NCBI RefSeq assembly: GCF_910596095.1
Contig: NC_056554.1
Coordinates: 7,918,001-7,982,000, forward strand
Length of the DNA: 64,000 bases
Origin: Thunnus maccoyii
Lineage: Eukaryota > Chordata > Actinopteri > Scombriformes > Scombridae
Direction of reading: 5' to 3'
The position numbers and the translations under genes were made by a program. Shown here in pieces: positions 39,085-51,535 of the stretch. The notes beneath the pieces are model-generated. The model was not told the DNA's origin and did no database searches. It worked only from the letters and a program-made list of their open reading frames with translations. Position 1 is the stretch's first letter, and every line of letters begins with the position of its first letter.

Positions 39085-41154
39085 TTAGTGATCCAGGTGT
39101 TCGTCCAGGTGTTTTTGTGATGTCATACAGGTCAGTCTGCCCAGTCTGTGCAGGTAGAGCAGAGGCTGCAGGTAGCTACAGCTGGCTGCAGCAGCTAAAG
39201 CCATGGCCTGATACTGACACTTCAGGGCACGAGCTGGAAGGAGCCCATCCAGAGGCAAGATGATGATGAAGGGGAGGTAGTTGAGTGTGAGGACAGCCTG
39301 GATGATGGTGATGGTGATGAAGGCTTTCCTCTTCATGGAGTTCATCTCTCCTTTTCCCCCCGTCCTGCTTGTCTTCCCTTTCATCACCCTTTCTTCCTTC
39401 CCACTGCTCTGCGTACTATGAGTCTTTCTTTTCTCCACCTCCTCCCCATATCCCTTCTTCTCCTCCTTCTTCTCCTGCACCATCTCTCTGTCCCCCGGTG
39501 GAGGTTTTCTTAATGTCTTGAGCACAGACAGGCTGCAAAAGGTGTCTATGGCCAGAACAGGGAGGAACACCGCACACACTGTGCTGCTGGAGTGCTCAAC
39601 GAAAGCAACAAAGACCATCAAGATGTAAATGCACCATGAGACACCCAAACATCCCCATCTGTACTGACGCGCCTTGAACCTGGACATTCACACAATGACA
39701 ATAACATGCTGATTTTTAGCAGGCATGTTTACCATGTTCACTATCTTAAATTAGCATGTTTGCATGCTAATATTTGTTAACTAGCACTTAACACAAAGTA
39801 CAGCTGAGACTAGGAACACTGAGAAACTGGAACCAGCGATTTCTTGTTTTAAACAAAACAATTATCCATTATCAAAATTGTTGCAGATTAATCAGTAGAC
39901 CAATCAATTAACTGGCTAATTGTTTCAGCTCTACTGGTTATACTCCCTTATCTCTCAAACTGCACACCTCCAGTTTGTTAGCTTGATAATCAGACTGAAT
40001 TGCCATTTAGTTTTCACCCCATTATTCAATCAGTCTGACATTCATTTCATGATAGCTGTTTAGGAAGGGTTGTTGTTTTGCCCCAATCAACCAGTTGCGA
40101 TTGACATATTTGTGCTGCTGACGTCATCTTCACTCGACATGGAAGCACGCTAAAATAGCGTTTGTCATGTCGACATATGCCGATTTGAGAGTTATTCCTG
40201 TAAACTTGACATACAACAATCTGTACATTGAGCTCATACACCCTTGTTGACATTTTTGTGGTAATTTTTCTGCTGGCCTCTGGCACAAGAAGATGACGTC
40301 ATCATTCTTGATTCCGCCTACAAAGACAGATCTCATTGACTCGGTTGTTTTTCCAACCGGGGAAACAGCCGTCAATGAACGGAACTTTATGTGTAAAATC
40401 GGCGAAGTGACCCTTTAAAATTACACATAATTTTAACATTTCCTTTAAAAGTTCCTAAAAAATTGTGTTTTTTAATGTAGCTGAGACAAAGTTCTGTCAA
40501 GGCACAAGACAAATTATTAGGTTGTAAGGAATGGTGTGTTGGACTGGTATGAACCCCAGAGCTTCACTAGATTTTAATAAATAAGGTTCTACATGTGTGA
40601 GGATGTCAACCCTGTGTGGACTCTTACCGTAGGTAGTGGAGGGGTCGTACCACCGCCATGTACCTCTCCACACACACCAGACAGAGGAGCACTGGCTTCA
40701 TAATGAGCATTATCGAGGTCAGGACCGTCACCACCACCATCACGGAGCTGCTCTGCCAGAGCATGTGATTGGCAAAGAGCAGAGGCAGGATCAGGTAGAG
40801 GGACATCTGGGCGAAAGTCAGGTGGAGGGGGAAGAAGTCTGCAGGCAGGACGCCAGCAACCTTTGACCTTTAACATGAAAACAATTTTTACTGTTTATAT
40901 GAATTCAGTAAATGCAAAATAAAACAATCTGTTTCTATTCTTTTTTTGACAATGCACCTTTTCCTGAGGATGTGAGAGGTGAGCCAGAGGTTTAATGGCG
41001 CACCGACGAAGAATTCAAGAAAGTAGGTGGCAAAGAGGATGAGGAGGCCTGCAGAGGGTCCTCCTAATTTGCCATCATCATCCTCATAAGGGTCACACTC
41101 TGCCCAGAAATACGCTGAGGCTGAGGAGGAAGAGTTTAAAGCTGAGCCGTTCAT
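39085..41154 (-). CDS. Divergent rhodopsin-class (class A) G protein-coupled receptor, 3 coding exons
   Basis: Coding exons in transcript order: 40958-41154, 40628-40867, 39085-39679; 1032 bases, 343 residues. The start is the only ATG before TM1 in the first exon and gives a short N-terminus with two N-glycosylation sequons (Asn2, Asn7). Seven hydrophobic stretches follow. Class A landmarks: TM1 Asn in VGAPLNL, TM2 Asp in LPADFF, ERY at 133-135 in place of DRY, TM6 Pro in LNYLPF, and PLLY at 318-321 in place of NPxxY. Oddities: the usual TM3 cysteine (3.25) is Met, extracellular loop 2 is only a few residues, position 3.40 is Pro, and intracellular loop 3 carries a Lys/Glu-rich insert (about 205-260). 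General shape resembles orphan P2Y-like receptors of fish, but I do not recognise the gene or its ligand. The acceptor of exon 2 was chosen as TTAAAG (ending at 40,868) because the nearby CAAAG breaks the frame. Confidence 0.8.
39850..39935. repeat. hAT-like MITE fragment
   Basis: Contains AACAATTATCCATTATCAAA and GCTAATTGTTTCAGCTCTAC, the AT-rich core and one end of the family at 51,285. Lies in the second intron of the GPCR gene. Confidence 0.45.
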
Positions 41155-42089
41155 ACTGTAACGCTGGAGATAGAGACAGAAGAATGAAGGTAGCAGTGAG
41201 AGGAGAAAGAGAAGCAGACCCACAGAGAACGTGACTGTTGTCACAGGAGTCAAATTTTGTATGATGACATTATACAGTCCAGTGATGACATTAAACCTTG
41301 ACACTTCACTCTGGAAAATAATAAATTAGCAAGATAATGTAATCTTGTCATTGTTGCACAGAAAAGTTACCACTCTATCTCAAGGAATTGTACTTTACCA
41401 TTCCTGTTGCCATTCAGCTTCAATGACAAACCTGGAGGCTGAACATTTCTGCGGGTCAATGTCGTTCATGAACATGCAGTAAAATAGCTGTAACTAACCT
41501 TTCAATGTGTAGGATGAGTGATGCGCTGAAGGCAGCTGAGTTTGCTCAGGGTTGAAGGTTATTTGAAAAAGGTGCTGCCTTATGAATCACTTAGCTTGAC
41601 AGACGTAAGGTAGATTTGCATAAAAATTCCATTAGCCAGCTGTATACAGTATAAGCTGTGGGCCTGCCAGGTGCATTTTATATGTTAGATGTTTTTACAG
41701 TATGTTCTTCTATCAGTGCCGTATTGTTATTTTCAGGAATTATGTATCAAATAACCTTGGTTATACTATAATTGGATTACTTTGGGCCCCCAGCTGTAAA
41801 AGTTACAGATCAAGGAATTCCTTTATACCATCAGCCGTAGCACTCTATAACACACACACAGCACAAAGGGGGTGATGTGCATGTCTTGCACATAAAAACT
41901 CCTAGTACTCATAGCAGTACTATAGTCAGTGCCACACAATGGAAAGTATTGTATTGTGTATATTTCTGGGCTGCATTGTGTCTTCTCTCACATTGAATCT
42001 TTGTACTCCATGAGCACTGCTGGACGGTGCTGTGTAGTTTTGTGTATTTTATGAATGATGTGTGCCATGTGCAGACTATTTCTTGGATT
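41155..42089. other. Leader and upstream DNA of the GPCR gene
   Basis: Directly upstream of the receptor ATG the frame stays open on - to about 41,304, with an acceptor-like TTTTCCAG at about 41,313. This suggests a further untranslated exon upstream. Beyond that I see AT-rich intergenic DNA without coding sequence. Confidence 0.4.
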
Positions 42090-42185
42090 GCTTTTTTCTT
42101 CTCAGTGTGTATGTTTCTTTTTGTGCACCCAATGCAAACCAATTTTCCCCTGGGATAATAATAAAGTTAGTCTTTATTCTTAATC
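42090..42185 (+). mobile_element. LINE 3'-tail remnant
   Basis: Ends ACCAATTTTCCCCTGGGATA then ATAATAAAGTTAGTCTTTAT, the usual tail form of fish non-LTR retrotransposons (CCCCNGGGATAATAAAGT). No coding part remains. Confidence 0.5.
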
Positions 42186-42539
42186 TATATGATTATACTA
42201 CTATGGATATACTACAGTATATCATAGGTAGGCTATACTTCAAAATGAGTTACCTTTTTTTTTTTTTACAAAGGTTAAACATGTAAATAGGAATAATAAA
42301 ATCTTAAAGGAAAAAGGAAACAAAATAAAAAGGACAAGAACACCTAAGGAGAAGATATAAATATTTAAATACAATAATAAACATTAAAATACATATATAA
42401 AGGCAGATTGAATTTAATGTGGTTTAAAAAAAATGTCATTGTGTGTGTACATATCAAAATATGTGAAGTCATGAGTGAACAATGTACAAAACATCAAAGA
42501 AAAAATTATATAAATTGTGGCAAGTGTTCTTGAACGCAG

Positions 42540-42906
42540 CTTTTGTTACGTCTCGCAGCGCTGCTGAATGCAGGCCTCTTATTGGCTCTTGGCTTGAGAG
42601 GCTCTGTCAGCAGTGTACTCGATATATGTTTAAGGATGTACCACACGGGCGGAGCTCTTGTTCTGCTGTACGTTCCCTAAAGCAGACTCCATCCCTGGAA
42701 AAAACGCTCAACAACAAAACATGCGCACATAATCTTTTACGCAGAGTTTAGAAACTTTACACATATCGGTGGCGGGAGATGTGCAGCCGAAGAGAGGGAA
42801 GCTGTCGTTTCTTTTATATTTAAAGTAGTTAAAATTCTGTCAGAATAAAGTGGAAAAGCAGGAACAGTTTTGATAATAATAGTCTTTGCTGGAGGGAAAC
42901 GCAAAG
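42540..42906 (+). promoter_or_regulatory. Promoter and leader region of the kelch gene
   Basis: An inverted CCAAT box (ATTGGC) lies at 42,581-42,586, about 325 bases before the start codon, in a locally GC-richer stretch (TCTCGCAGCGCTGCTGAATG). No TATA box is obvious. The leader ends GCAAAG before ATGG, a good translation context (A at -3, G at +4). Confidence 0.4.
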
Positions 42907-45900
42907 ATGGATGAGTTCGGAGTTTATGCGGTTTTCGGGGTAAACGGTCCGCCTCAACGGCTGCTGAGGTAAGATAACTGTTTAGTGAAGTTAAGTCTTT
43001 GACTGGTAACGTTAATATGATATTTCATAAGGGTCTTAATGTAACTGAATCTCATCTCAAGCGTTGTTATAAATACATGTTAGTAACGTCAATGATCATC
43101 AGCTCATGTCATAAACCTTTATGTCATTGGCGCCTCTTGAAATTAGCTAGCCGTGTTTACAGAGAAGAACACGTCGGGTAGCTTCTCTGTTTTTGTGAAA
43201 CACATATCAACAAATAATCGTCTAATACTAACATAGTTTTACTGTTTAACAAGAGACCAGTATTTATGTATTTCTCTCTTTTTCTTTCGTGTCAGTGCTG
43301 AAGGGTCGAGCAGGGTGGCTGTCGCGGTTCCTCCATCTGTCCGGCAGGTGGTGCTGTTCAGCAGCGGGCCGTGGGGGGAGAGGATCTGCGTCAACGCGGA
43401 GCTCAACGACGCTGAGCGGATTCCCATCACTATCGGCAAACTGACTCCTTATAACAAGTAAGTCTTCACAGGTTTTATAATCCGACTAATCATTATTTGC
43501 AGAAACTCAAGAAAGATATTGATGTAAGTTGTAACTTTTGTGGAGAGCTCAGAGAAACGCCGGTAAGTTACATTTATTTTGGTCTTTGGCCCACATACAA
43601 GACAACTGTGGAGTGAATTGCCACGATTTATTGCTGATCATATCTACCCTCACTTTACATTACTTAGGAAAAATGTATTCACTTAATATGACATGAATCT
43701 CTGTGTGAGGTTCTATTTGATTCATTTAGTGACTTCATTTGACCAAATTTTATAATCACAAAGCCAAATTCAATTAAGCAAAAAGCCAAACATTTCAGTG
43801 CTAACTGTCCGTATTAACAATACATTCCTTTAATATCTGAATGTACAAACATGAAAGCTGTTAAAACGTATAACCACTATGTTTTGCTTTGTTTTTTATT
43901 ACAACTTTTAGTCCCCCTGACATGTTTGTGATTGTAGGCTCAAGTTGTATACACGAGGTGCTGTAAACTTGTTGTATACTTGTTTCAATAAAGCTGTTTA
44001 ATAAAAAAAACAAGTATGGTGACTCTATGGATGTATTAAGTTGACTCTGACTCAAAAGAGAGAGTTGTAAAATGCAGTTTACCCCCCAGATGAGACCCTG
44101 AGACCTTATTTCTGTATCAGAAATACTATGATATACTCTTTCTAGGTGCTGCTGCCATCCAATGTTGACAATTATGAATATTCAGAGTTAAGTAGTAGCC
44201 TTTCACTGAATATTACATTTTTGTTTTTCCTCCAGATGTTTGTCATGGGAGCAGTGGGAAGAGGAGACATGGACTGACAGCGTCACACTGAATGTCACTC
44301 TAGTAGGAGGAAACCTGGTAAATAACAAACAAACCACACATTTTATGGAGAGAGTAAGATGTTACTGTATTATTCCAACTAAATTATGTTATATAAATTG
44401 TTCTTAATATGTTAAATATGGAAATATAATACAGTAGATTTGGGGCAGTAGCATTTGTTACTTTTATCAAAGCAACATTGGAGTAAAGTAACAATATTTA
44501 GTTATCATGGTACACAAATTTGTTATCCCCATTAGTGAAAAAAAACAAATACTGGTTAAAATATAGAGGTCCGTTCCTCCTCAAGGATACATTCACAGGT
44601 TCATGTGTCTTGTTTTTCTCAGGGGAAAGCAGATTGGTCAGAACCACAGCTCATCCTGGCCGTCAAGGAATACACTCCGAAGGTAATCTGTGTGAAGGAT
44701 GTATGTAAATAAGCCGTTTAGACAGTAAATTTTTCCTGTCAAGAGCTACATGAAAACATACAGATTCTTAAAAATAATTTTATAAATACAATTTAATCTT
44801 TGTCAGACATTTAGAATCAATAATTGGTGATATTGAATATAATACAGTTGTTTTTTATAGAGCCACTTTCCTTCAGACCTGCCGTATTTACTTAATTTTG
44901 TGGTTTCCTCTATTTCCCACAATGCAAGCAGCAATGCATTCTGGTCTATTGAGGCTACTATCAGTGAAATTGGTTTATCCGGTGTTTGCCTACAAAATCA
45001 TTTTTGTTTGCTGTTTTCATCGTTGAACAATACTAAGAATTCATTAAATTATAAATAAAACAGACTTCTCAGATCTCCTGTCCCCTGTATCATCCAAGGA
45101 CACCGTGGCTCCTCTTGCTCCCCGAGAGCTCAACGGCAAGAGGAAGAGAGAGCGGATGGCGGAGGAAGAGCTCGATGAGGGAAAGGAGACAAAGAGAGGA
45201 GAGGAAGAGAACGTGTGTCCCAACGGCGGCCAGGAGAAGACCACACCTGTTCGAAAGGTCAGAGGTCAAACCAAAGGAAGTCAGAAGCTTTTCACAACCG
45301 GAGGAGACACAACAAAGACTAAAGGAGGTGAGACAGACATACCGTTTAAATCCATGACCTCTCATAACCGTGCACCGGATCAGTAGAAATATGTTTTATG
45401 GACGCATTACGACATTAAGTTACTGTAACGTGTGTGTGTCTGCTAGAGATGGAAAAATATGTGAAGATTTTCTGTGTGAGAGCCAGGGTGGTATCTCTAA
45501 TGATAATTGGTGCTAAAGACACTCCTGTGGCTCAGTGTGGAGGTGTGAAGCACTTCTTCGTGTACTGTTTCTTCTCTCGAATGTCCTTTCCTTTCTCCTT
45601 TCTACAGCTAATGGAGCAGGAGAGGTGCAGGGGATTGTGGGAAGAACGCCTCCTCAGAGCGCAGCCAGGACGAAGAGTAGGCAGGCCAAGACTCCCACAC
45701 AGACCGGTGAGCCTGCGCATACACATTTAATACCATTTTAGTTGTGTTTTTTTTATTTTTATTTGCTTTTTTTTTGTTGTTGTTGTCATATTTATTCACT
45801 TTTTAGTCCCTTAGCTCGCACACCGATGCATACCGCCCACCTGAGTTCACAGAACGATGCTTTCTTTCTGCTTGTCTTTCTCTTGTAGTGAGAAGTGAAG

Positions 45901-48900
45901 GACTGTAACATAAACTTGTGATGTGTGACTACAAACAATCTATTGGCTCACAAACACACAACACACAAGCCGTGACTGTCCAGTTATTTGTAGGAACAGC
46001 TAACAGGTTAGAGTTGGTACAATGTTCTCTTTAAGATTGATTAGTTTGTGCAGTTCTCAATAGCAAGATGACCAGTGATGTCAGCGCTGGAGATCATCAG
46101 TGATACATTCCACTTTCTTTTTTTCTTTTTTTTTGCATTCATTAGACAGCTGACAGATACAAGCAGGAAACACAAGACAAAGAGAGTTGTATGGACTAGG
46201 GACATTACATTCCAAACAACCAATGTTTTTACACAAGTGTTTTCGACATCAATCCTCTCATGGAAAGAACATGCTTCCATTTTTCAGGATATCTGCAAGT
46301 CTTGAAAAGCCTTAAAAAGCATTGGATTCAGTTTCCTTTACATTTCATCAACAGAAATATTTTCTCCTCCCTGCTGTAGTCAGTAATGTTAGTTATAAAA
46401 TGTTTCTGTAGCTGATTGCAGGCATTTAACATTAAACCACAAGAGGGATTGTTTCTACAGTGGATTGCGCACACAGGAAACAGTTTAATTCTTTTCTGTG
46501 GAGCTTCAGTCGGCACCATCAGAACTGTAGCAAACACTGTCACTACTTAGTATTTTATGACACTTATGTCAGTAAGTTCATGTACTTAATAAATAATTGT
46601 AGGCTCCTACTGGTTTTCGGTATTCTATGTGGTATTAAAAAGATCCATCATTCTGCACAGCTCAGAGAGACTTGCAACAACGCCCTAAGTTTTTTTCTTT
46701 TTCTCTGGCACACTTAAGAGTACCACTGATTTAGTGTTGCACTCCTCATCATTGTTGGAGTCACAATGGAGGGTGGATAAGAAAATCAATAGAGGATAGA
46801 AATCAATGCAGCATAACCAGAGATATGATCTTTTTTTATTCAATGCATTCCTCTTCCTTGACAAAACCTGGCACCTACATTACCCACAGTGCAACTCAAC
46901 TCAATTTACTGGACTGCAAAGATTTGGGTGTGTTATGCTAGTAGCAGCTAATGCAGCCTCAAGCTGCTTGACATTAAGAGATGAGGAGCGGGCTACAGAG
47001 GTCTGGTAACCTCCAACTTCACACCACCAGATTTTTAAAATTTTAAAACGTGACATCACTTGATGCAATTTATCAGAATTTGCACTCTGGTCTCCCTGCA
47101 GCCCTGCTGGACGGCCCGTCAGGTCGCTGGGGTCAGACACTGTGTCCCATTGACGCCCAGACAGCTATTCTGATTGGAGGACAAGGAGCCAGGATGCAGT
47201 TCTGCAAAGATCCCATGTGGAAGCTGTGCACAGGTCAGTCAGTCATAAACAACATTTTGGAGTCTATTAAATATCAGGGCTCCAGTTAAAACTCTGTTTT
47301 AGGTGACTTTAGGTTCTGGTGGGTCCGTGTTAGAATCTCTGTTCTCCGTCCAACAGAGGACATGTCCTGGGTGGCAGCGGAGACACTAGCAGAGGGTCCG
47401 ACACCAGAGGCCAGGATCGGCCACACAGCCATCTATGACCCCGACTCAAAGCGGATCTTTGTGTTTGGAGGCTCTAAGAACAAGAAGTGGTTCAATGACG
47501 TTCACATCCTCGACACACAGAGCTGGAAGTGGACCATGGTGGAGGTGTGTGTGTGTTTACCTTGTTAAGTTCACACATTGTGAGGGCTTTTTTTCCCCCT
47601 CTTCCTTCACCTCCTCATCTCCTCCCGTCTCCTCCAGGCTCAAGGTAAGGTTCCTCCCCTGGCCTACCACAGCTGCAGTATGTTTCGGGGTGAACTGTTC
47701 GTGCTTGGAGGGGTGTTTCCTCGTCCAAACCCGGAGCCTGATGGCTGCAGCGACTCTCTGTATATCTTTGATCCTCACCTCTCCATCTGGTACGAGCCCA
47801 TCGTCACAGGCGACAAACCCTCCCCCCGCTCAGGGTAAGATTGCTTCATCTAAATGTCATCCTGATACTCAGAAAAGCTTCAGAAACAGCTGCTAACGTG
47901 GTCTGATTTCTCTCTTCTCCCTCTTTGTATCTGTCAGTCATTCAGCATGTGTGATGCAGGAGAGGAAGATCTACGTATTTGGTGGATGGGACACTCCTGT
48001 GTGCTACAATGACATGTACATGTTGGACCTTGGTAAGCCACACACGCAACGTGCAGAGTGAATTTGTAGCTGTGAATGTATAATGTATAATTGATATTAA
48101 AATGTTCTTGTGTTTCTCAGGTCTGATGGAGTTTTCTGCTGTGAAAACAACAGGGAAAGCCCCCTCTCCTCGAAGGTACACACATAAACACATCTAGTTA
48201 GAACTATGGCTCAGTATCAAAATTCAGTGCTGTGTTTTTGTTTGTTTGTTTGTTTGTTTTGGTACCAACCAACCATTTTCCAGTTTTAAATTATTTTATT
48301 CAATGAAAGTTCTTGTACAGCCACCATGATTCCTAGTTGGAGCACTTTTTTGTGTTATTTAAATTACGTGTGTGTGTGTGTGTATCAGCTGGCACGGCAG
48401 CGCTGTGCTCTCAGACACAAAGTTCTTGATCCACGGTGGTTACAACGGAAACAACGCTCTCAGTGACACCTTCATCTTTGACACAGGTGAGCAGCAGCTC
48501 ACTATGACACACTCACACATGTTCACATCTTAGGAAGAAGACCTGCAACCTCTTAATTGTCGAGTAGAACAAAGTAGCTGTCCAGTCATTGAGAAAAAGT
48601 TTGATGCTCAGGTGATGAATCTCCCTTTTGAATTGAATCAAGTTATTTCACTTATAGAACTGCATCAAATGATTATTTTCATTATCAATTAATCAGAAAA
48701 TGATGTGTTCAATTAATCAGTTAGCCTCTGAAATGTCCTAAAATAAAACTGAAAAATCAGTTTCTCAGTAGAGCAAGACTGAAAAAAGTCATTAATATAT
48801 ACAGTGTATTATCTTATTGCAGATATATCAGTATTGGTGTTTGTCAGCTGTTAAATAACAAGAAATTGTACGGAAATTTTAGTGATTTGTTTGAGGTCAT

Positions 48901-49705
48901 GTAGAAACGATAGTTTGTTTACAAGAGAGCAACTCAGCCCTGTATCTTGGTCACAATTCTTAAAATGAAAGAATACTGATAGGAATGTTGTGTGTAGGTA
49001 AAAGCCTTGATGGCCAAGACACCATTATTGGATTTGTCTCAAATATTGATATTGGTTTGGGCTTTAAAAATCCAGTATTGGGTAGGTTTCATTTCCCTTA
49101 GTCAAACTCTTCAAGTTGCTTGTTTTGATTGTCCAAAACTCAGAAGTATTCAATTTATAATGATAAAAGAGAGAAAAGCAGCAAATCCTCACATTTGAGA
49201 AGCTGTGGCCAGCAAATGTTAATGACACATAATCAATTAATAACAATCTATCACTCAACTAATCAAATAATTCACCAACTGTCTGAGCAGCAGTAACTCC
49301 CTGCCTGAGGATCTGAGGCTTGAAGAATCAGTGACATCTTTTAAATGATTTCTCAAAACCTTTTAAAAAAGGATAAATTAATTGCTGATTTGTTTCCAAC
49401 ATGTCTTTTCTACTATATTATATTATTGTTGTCTTATTATTTGTTGCCTTTGTTTCATTACTTCAGACACCAACAGCTGGACGGAGGTGACGCTCTCTCA
49501 GCTGTCTGTCCCCAGGGCAGGCCACTCCATCATCACCATGGAGACAGCCGCTCGCCACCACTTCTCAGAGGAGGCTGAAGACGCGGGTATGGACGAAGGC
49601 TCCATCAGCAGAACTCTGCTGGTGTTCGGAGGCGGAGACAACGAGGGCAACTTCTACTCCGACCTGACGACCGTGGCTGTGGAAGAACTGCTCGCTGATA
49701 TTTAA
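42907..49705 (+). CDS. Kelch-repeat (six-bladed propeller) protein with unfamiliar N-terminal domain, 13 coding exons
   Basis: Exons: 42907-42968, 43296-43457, 44236-44317, 44623-44704, 45064-45327, 45608-45706, 47102-47233, 47357-47544, 47638-47834, 47938-48032, 48121-48175, 48389-48486, 49467-49705; 1755 bases, 584 residues. Residues 1-130 (MDEFGVYAVFGVNGPPQRLL start) look beta-rich and match no domain I know. Residues 140-250 are a charged, low-complexity linker with a basic cluster KRKRER near 155-160, a possible nuclear signal. From 251 six kelch motifs follow: AILIGG, RIFVFGG, ELFVLGG, KIYVFGG, KFLIHGG, TLLVFGG, most with a downstream Trp. Layout is loosely like RABEPK and similar kelch proteins, but the N-terminus is not theirs, so no symbol is given. 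Kelch propellers are usually protein-binding platforms. The fourth exon's donor is uncertain: the stronger-looking GT at 44,683 breaks the frame, whereas GTAAAT at 44,705 preserves it. Confidence 0.85.
45707..47101 (+). other. Largest intron region of the kelch gene, nothing else seen
   Basis: A 1.4-kb intron between coding exons 6 and 7. AT-rich, with poly-T runs. I found no further exon or RNA gene inside it. Confidence 0.5.
48655..49275. repeat. Degraded hAT-like MITE copies in the last intron of the kelch gene
   Basis: Phrases ATTATTTTCATTATCAATTA (about 48,675) and CACATTTGAGAAGCTGTGGC followed by CAACTAATCAAATAATTCAC (about 49,190-49,280) are inner and end parts of the element family at 51,285. 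At least two pieces are present. Boundaries are approximate. Confidence 0.5.
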
Positions 49706-50006
49706 AGAGAGTGAGTCAGAGGTGAATCCTCACTCCCTCACTGTATGTGAAGCTATTTTAAACACCCCACACCTGCCTCTACTATTTATATTCCTCTAGT
49801 TTGTCTTTTTTTTTTCTTTGGTTAATCAAAGCTTTTCCTCTTTTAATAATGTTTTAAAAAGGTTTTTTTTTAATTTTAGTTTTGGAAAATGTGTGTGTAA
49901 GGTGTATATTTTGGGCGTTTATTGACTACAGATCTCAAACTTTTTGCTGTATTTTCCATATAGTGAATTACAGGATTAAAATAGCTACACTGTTAAACAA
50001 ACTTTC

Positions 50007-50012
50007 ATTAAA
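50007..50012 (+). terminator. Poly(A) signal variants, kelch gene
   Basis: ATTAAA at 50,007, 302 bases after the stop codon. A canonical AATAAA follows at 50,383-50,388. Either could end the transcript. Confidence 0.4.
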
Positions 50013-50399
50013 GGGGATCCCACAATAATAAGAACAATTATCTTTGTTGAGAACATAAAGCAAGAACATTACTTCAGTTTTTATGTACATAGTCTAAAAC
50101 TTCTTAAGTTCCTCCTCAGGTAAAATGAATCCATTTATTTTTGATACATATAAATATGTCTTTTTCTTCTTTTCTCATGAATAATTTGGGCTCTCGGTAT
50201 CCCTGATCATTTGAAATATGTTGCCTCCAGATATGTGCAGCTGCACAGGCATTATTTCATTATGTTCACAATCATAGTGCATTTGTCTTCATCTCCAAAC
50301 TATATCATAGGTTTTAGTACAAAAATCTCAGTTCATGTTCCTGTGCTGTTCTGCTTTTTGTACTTTGCTTCTGTCTTTACTCAATAAACTTTTGACTTC

Positions 50400-51284
50400 C
50401 TGTACTGTCTCCTTGAAGAGAAATCTTCTGCTGAATTTACCTTTTTTAACATGTTTTCCGCTCATTAACATCTCTCAACGCAACATGTGCAAAGACGTCA
50501 TTGAGAGCAAAACTTTTAAGACTCGGTTTGCAAACTTTTCCATCAGCGGAGTAATTAACCTTCCTAGTCTGACTATGAGGTACATGTTATACCAAGTGGT
50601 GTCAAACTGATGTAAATTAAATGAGGTTTGACACTTTAAGCAGAAAGTCCCATTAATAACATCCCTGTTAGCTTGGAAACTCAACACTAACATGAGCTAA
50701 TGTCAGTAACGCTGATGTTATCTTCAAAGAGCTGGAGCTCTTTAAAAGGAGACATTTTAATAAAAGATTAAGGGAGCTCGAGAGGGATTATCTTCGTTGC
50801 TACTGAAAGCCTGATAATGGTGTCATGAATGTGGCCATTTTTTTAATGTTTTTATTGGATCATAAAGTCAGCTTTGTCTTTGATAACATGAAGTTCACAC
50901 AAATCAGTAAACGGCCACTTATTTAATGTTCAAACCAGCGTTGAAGGATGTGCGTGTCAGGCTGTAGCTGCCATCCAGGACACATTTCAAACTTATAATG
51001 TATTTATACAGGGCGGCCGAGGCTGATTCCAGCATTTTTAGACTGAATATGTTTAAATTTGACTACTTTTTTCAACCAGCATAATAAATAGTGAAAGGAT
51101 TCAGTGTTTCTACTCTAGACTTAGATTCCTGACAGTGTGGAGAAGCATTTTAGATCTTTATGTAACACTTTATGTTACAGTCTGTAATTTTCTAATCATT
51201 TCTCAAGAAGTTTGCTAGAAAGAAGTATGTCATTATGGGAAAAAGACAATGTTATTTTTTGTTGGAGATCAGTTAGTTTAGTTT
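50400..51284. other. Intergenic, no gene recognised
   Basis: AT-rich non-coding sequence. No exon-like or RNA-gene signal. Confidence 0.5.
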
Positions 51285-51535
51285 AGGGCTGCAAATAACG
51301 ATTATTTTTCATTATTGATCAGTCTGTCGATTATTTTCTCCATTAGTTGATTCCTTTTTTGGTGAAAAATGTCAATCGCTGTTACCCAAAACCCAAGATA
51401 CCACTCTAAGATATTCAAGTTTACTGTCTGGAACTGGAATGAGAGAAGTTTGGAGTTTTTTTTCTTTAAAAAATGATCCCAAATGATTAATTGATTATCA
51501 AAACAGTTGGCAATCGACTGATTGTTGCAGCTCTG
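51285..51535. mobile_element. hAT-like MITE, near full length
   Basis: Bounded by AGGGCTGCAAATAACG on the left and GATTGTTGCAGCTCT on the right, which form short terminal inverted repeats (AGRGCTGCAA). The interior is AT-rich with GTCGATTATTTTCTCCATTA. About 250 bases, no coding capacity. Possible target duplication of the form AGTTTA flanks it but is imperfect. Confidence 0.65.

Noticed and set aside
40589..40876. 95-residue minus-strand open frame over the GPCR second exon
   Set aside because: It is a different frame from the receptor; the ERY-containing frame in the same exon is the one continuous with the other exons.
41155..41304. Extra 50 residues with a hydrophobic stretch at the GPCR N-terminus
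   Set aside because: The upstream frame starts at GTG and is preceded by an acceptor-like site. The first ATG is at 41,154.
45532..45799. Open frames antisense to the sixth kelch exon
   Set aside because: They are shadows of the GCTAATGGAGCAGG exon, which joins in frame with exons on both sides on the plus strand.
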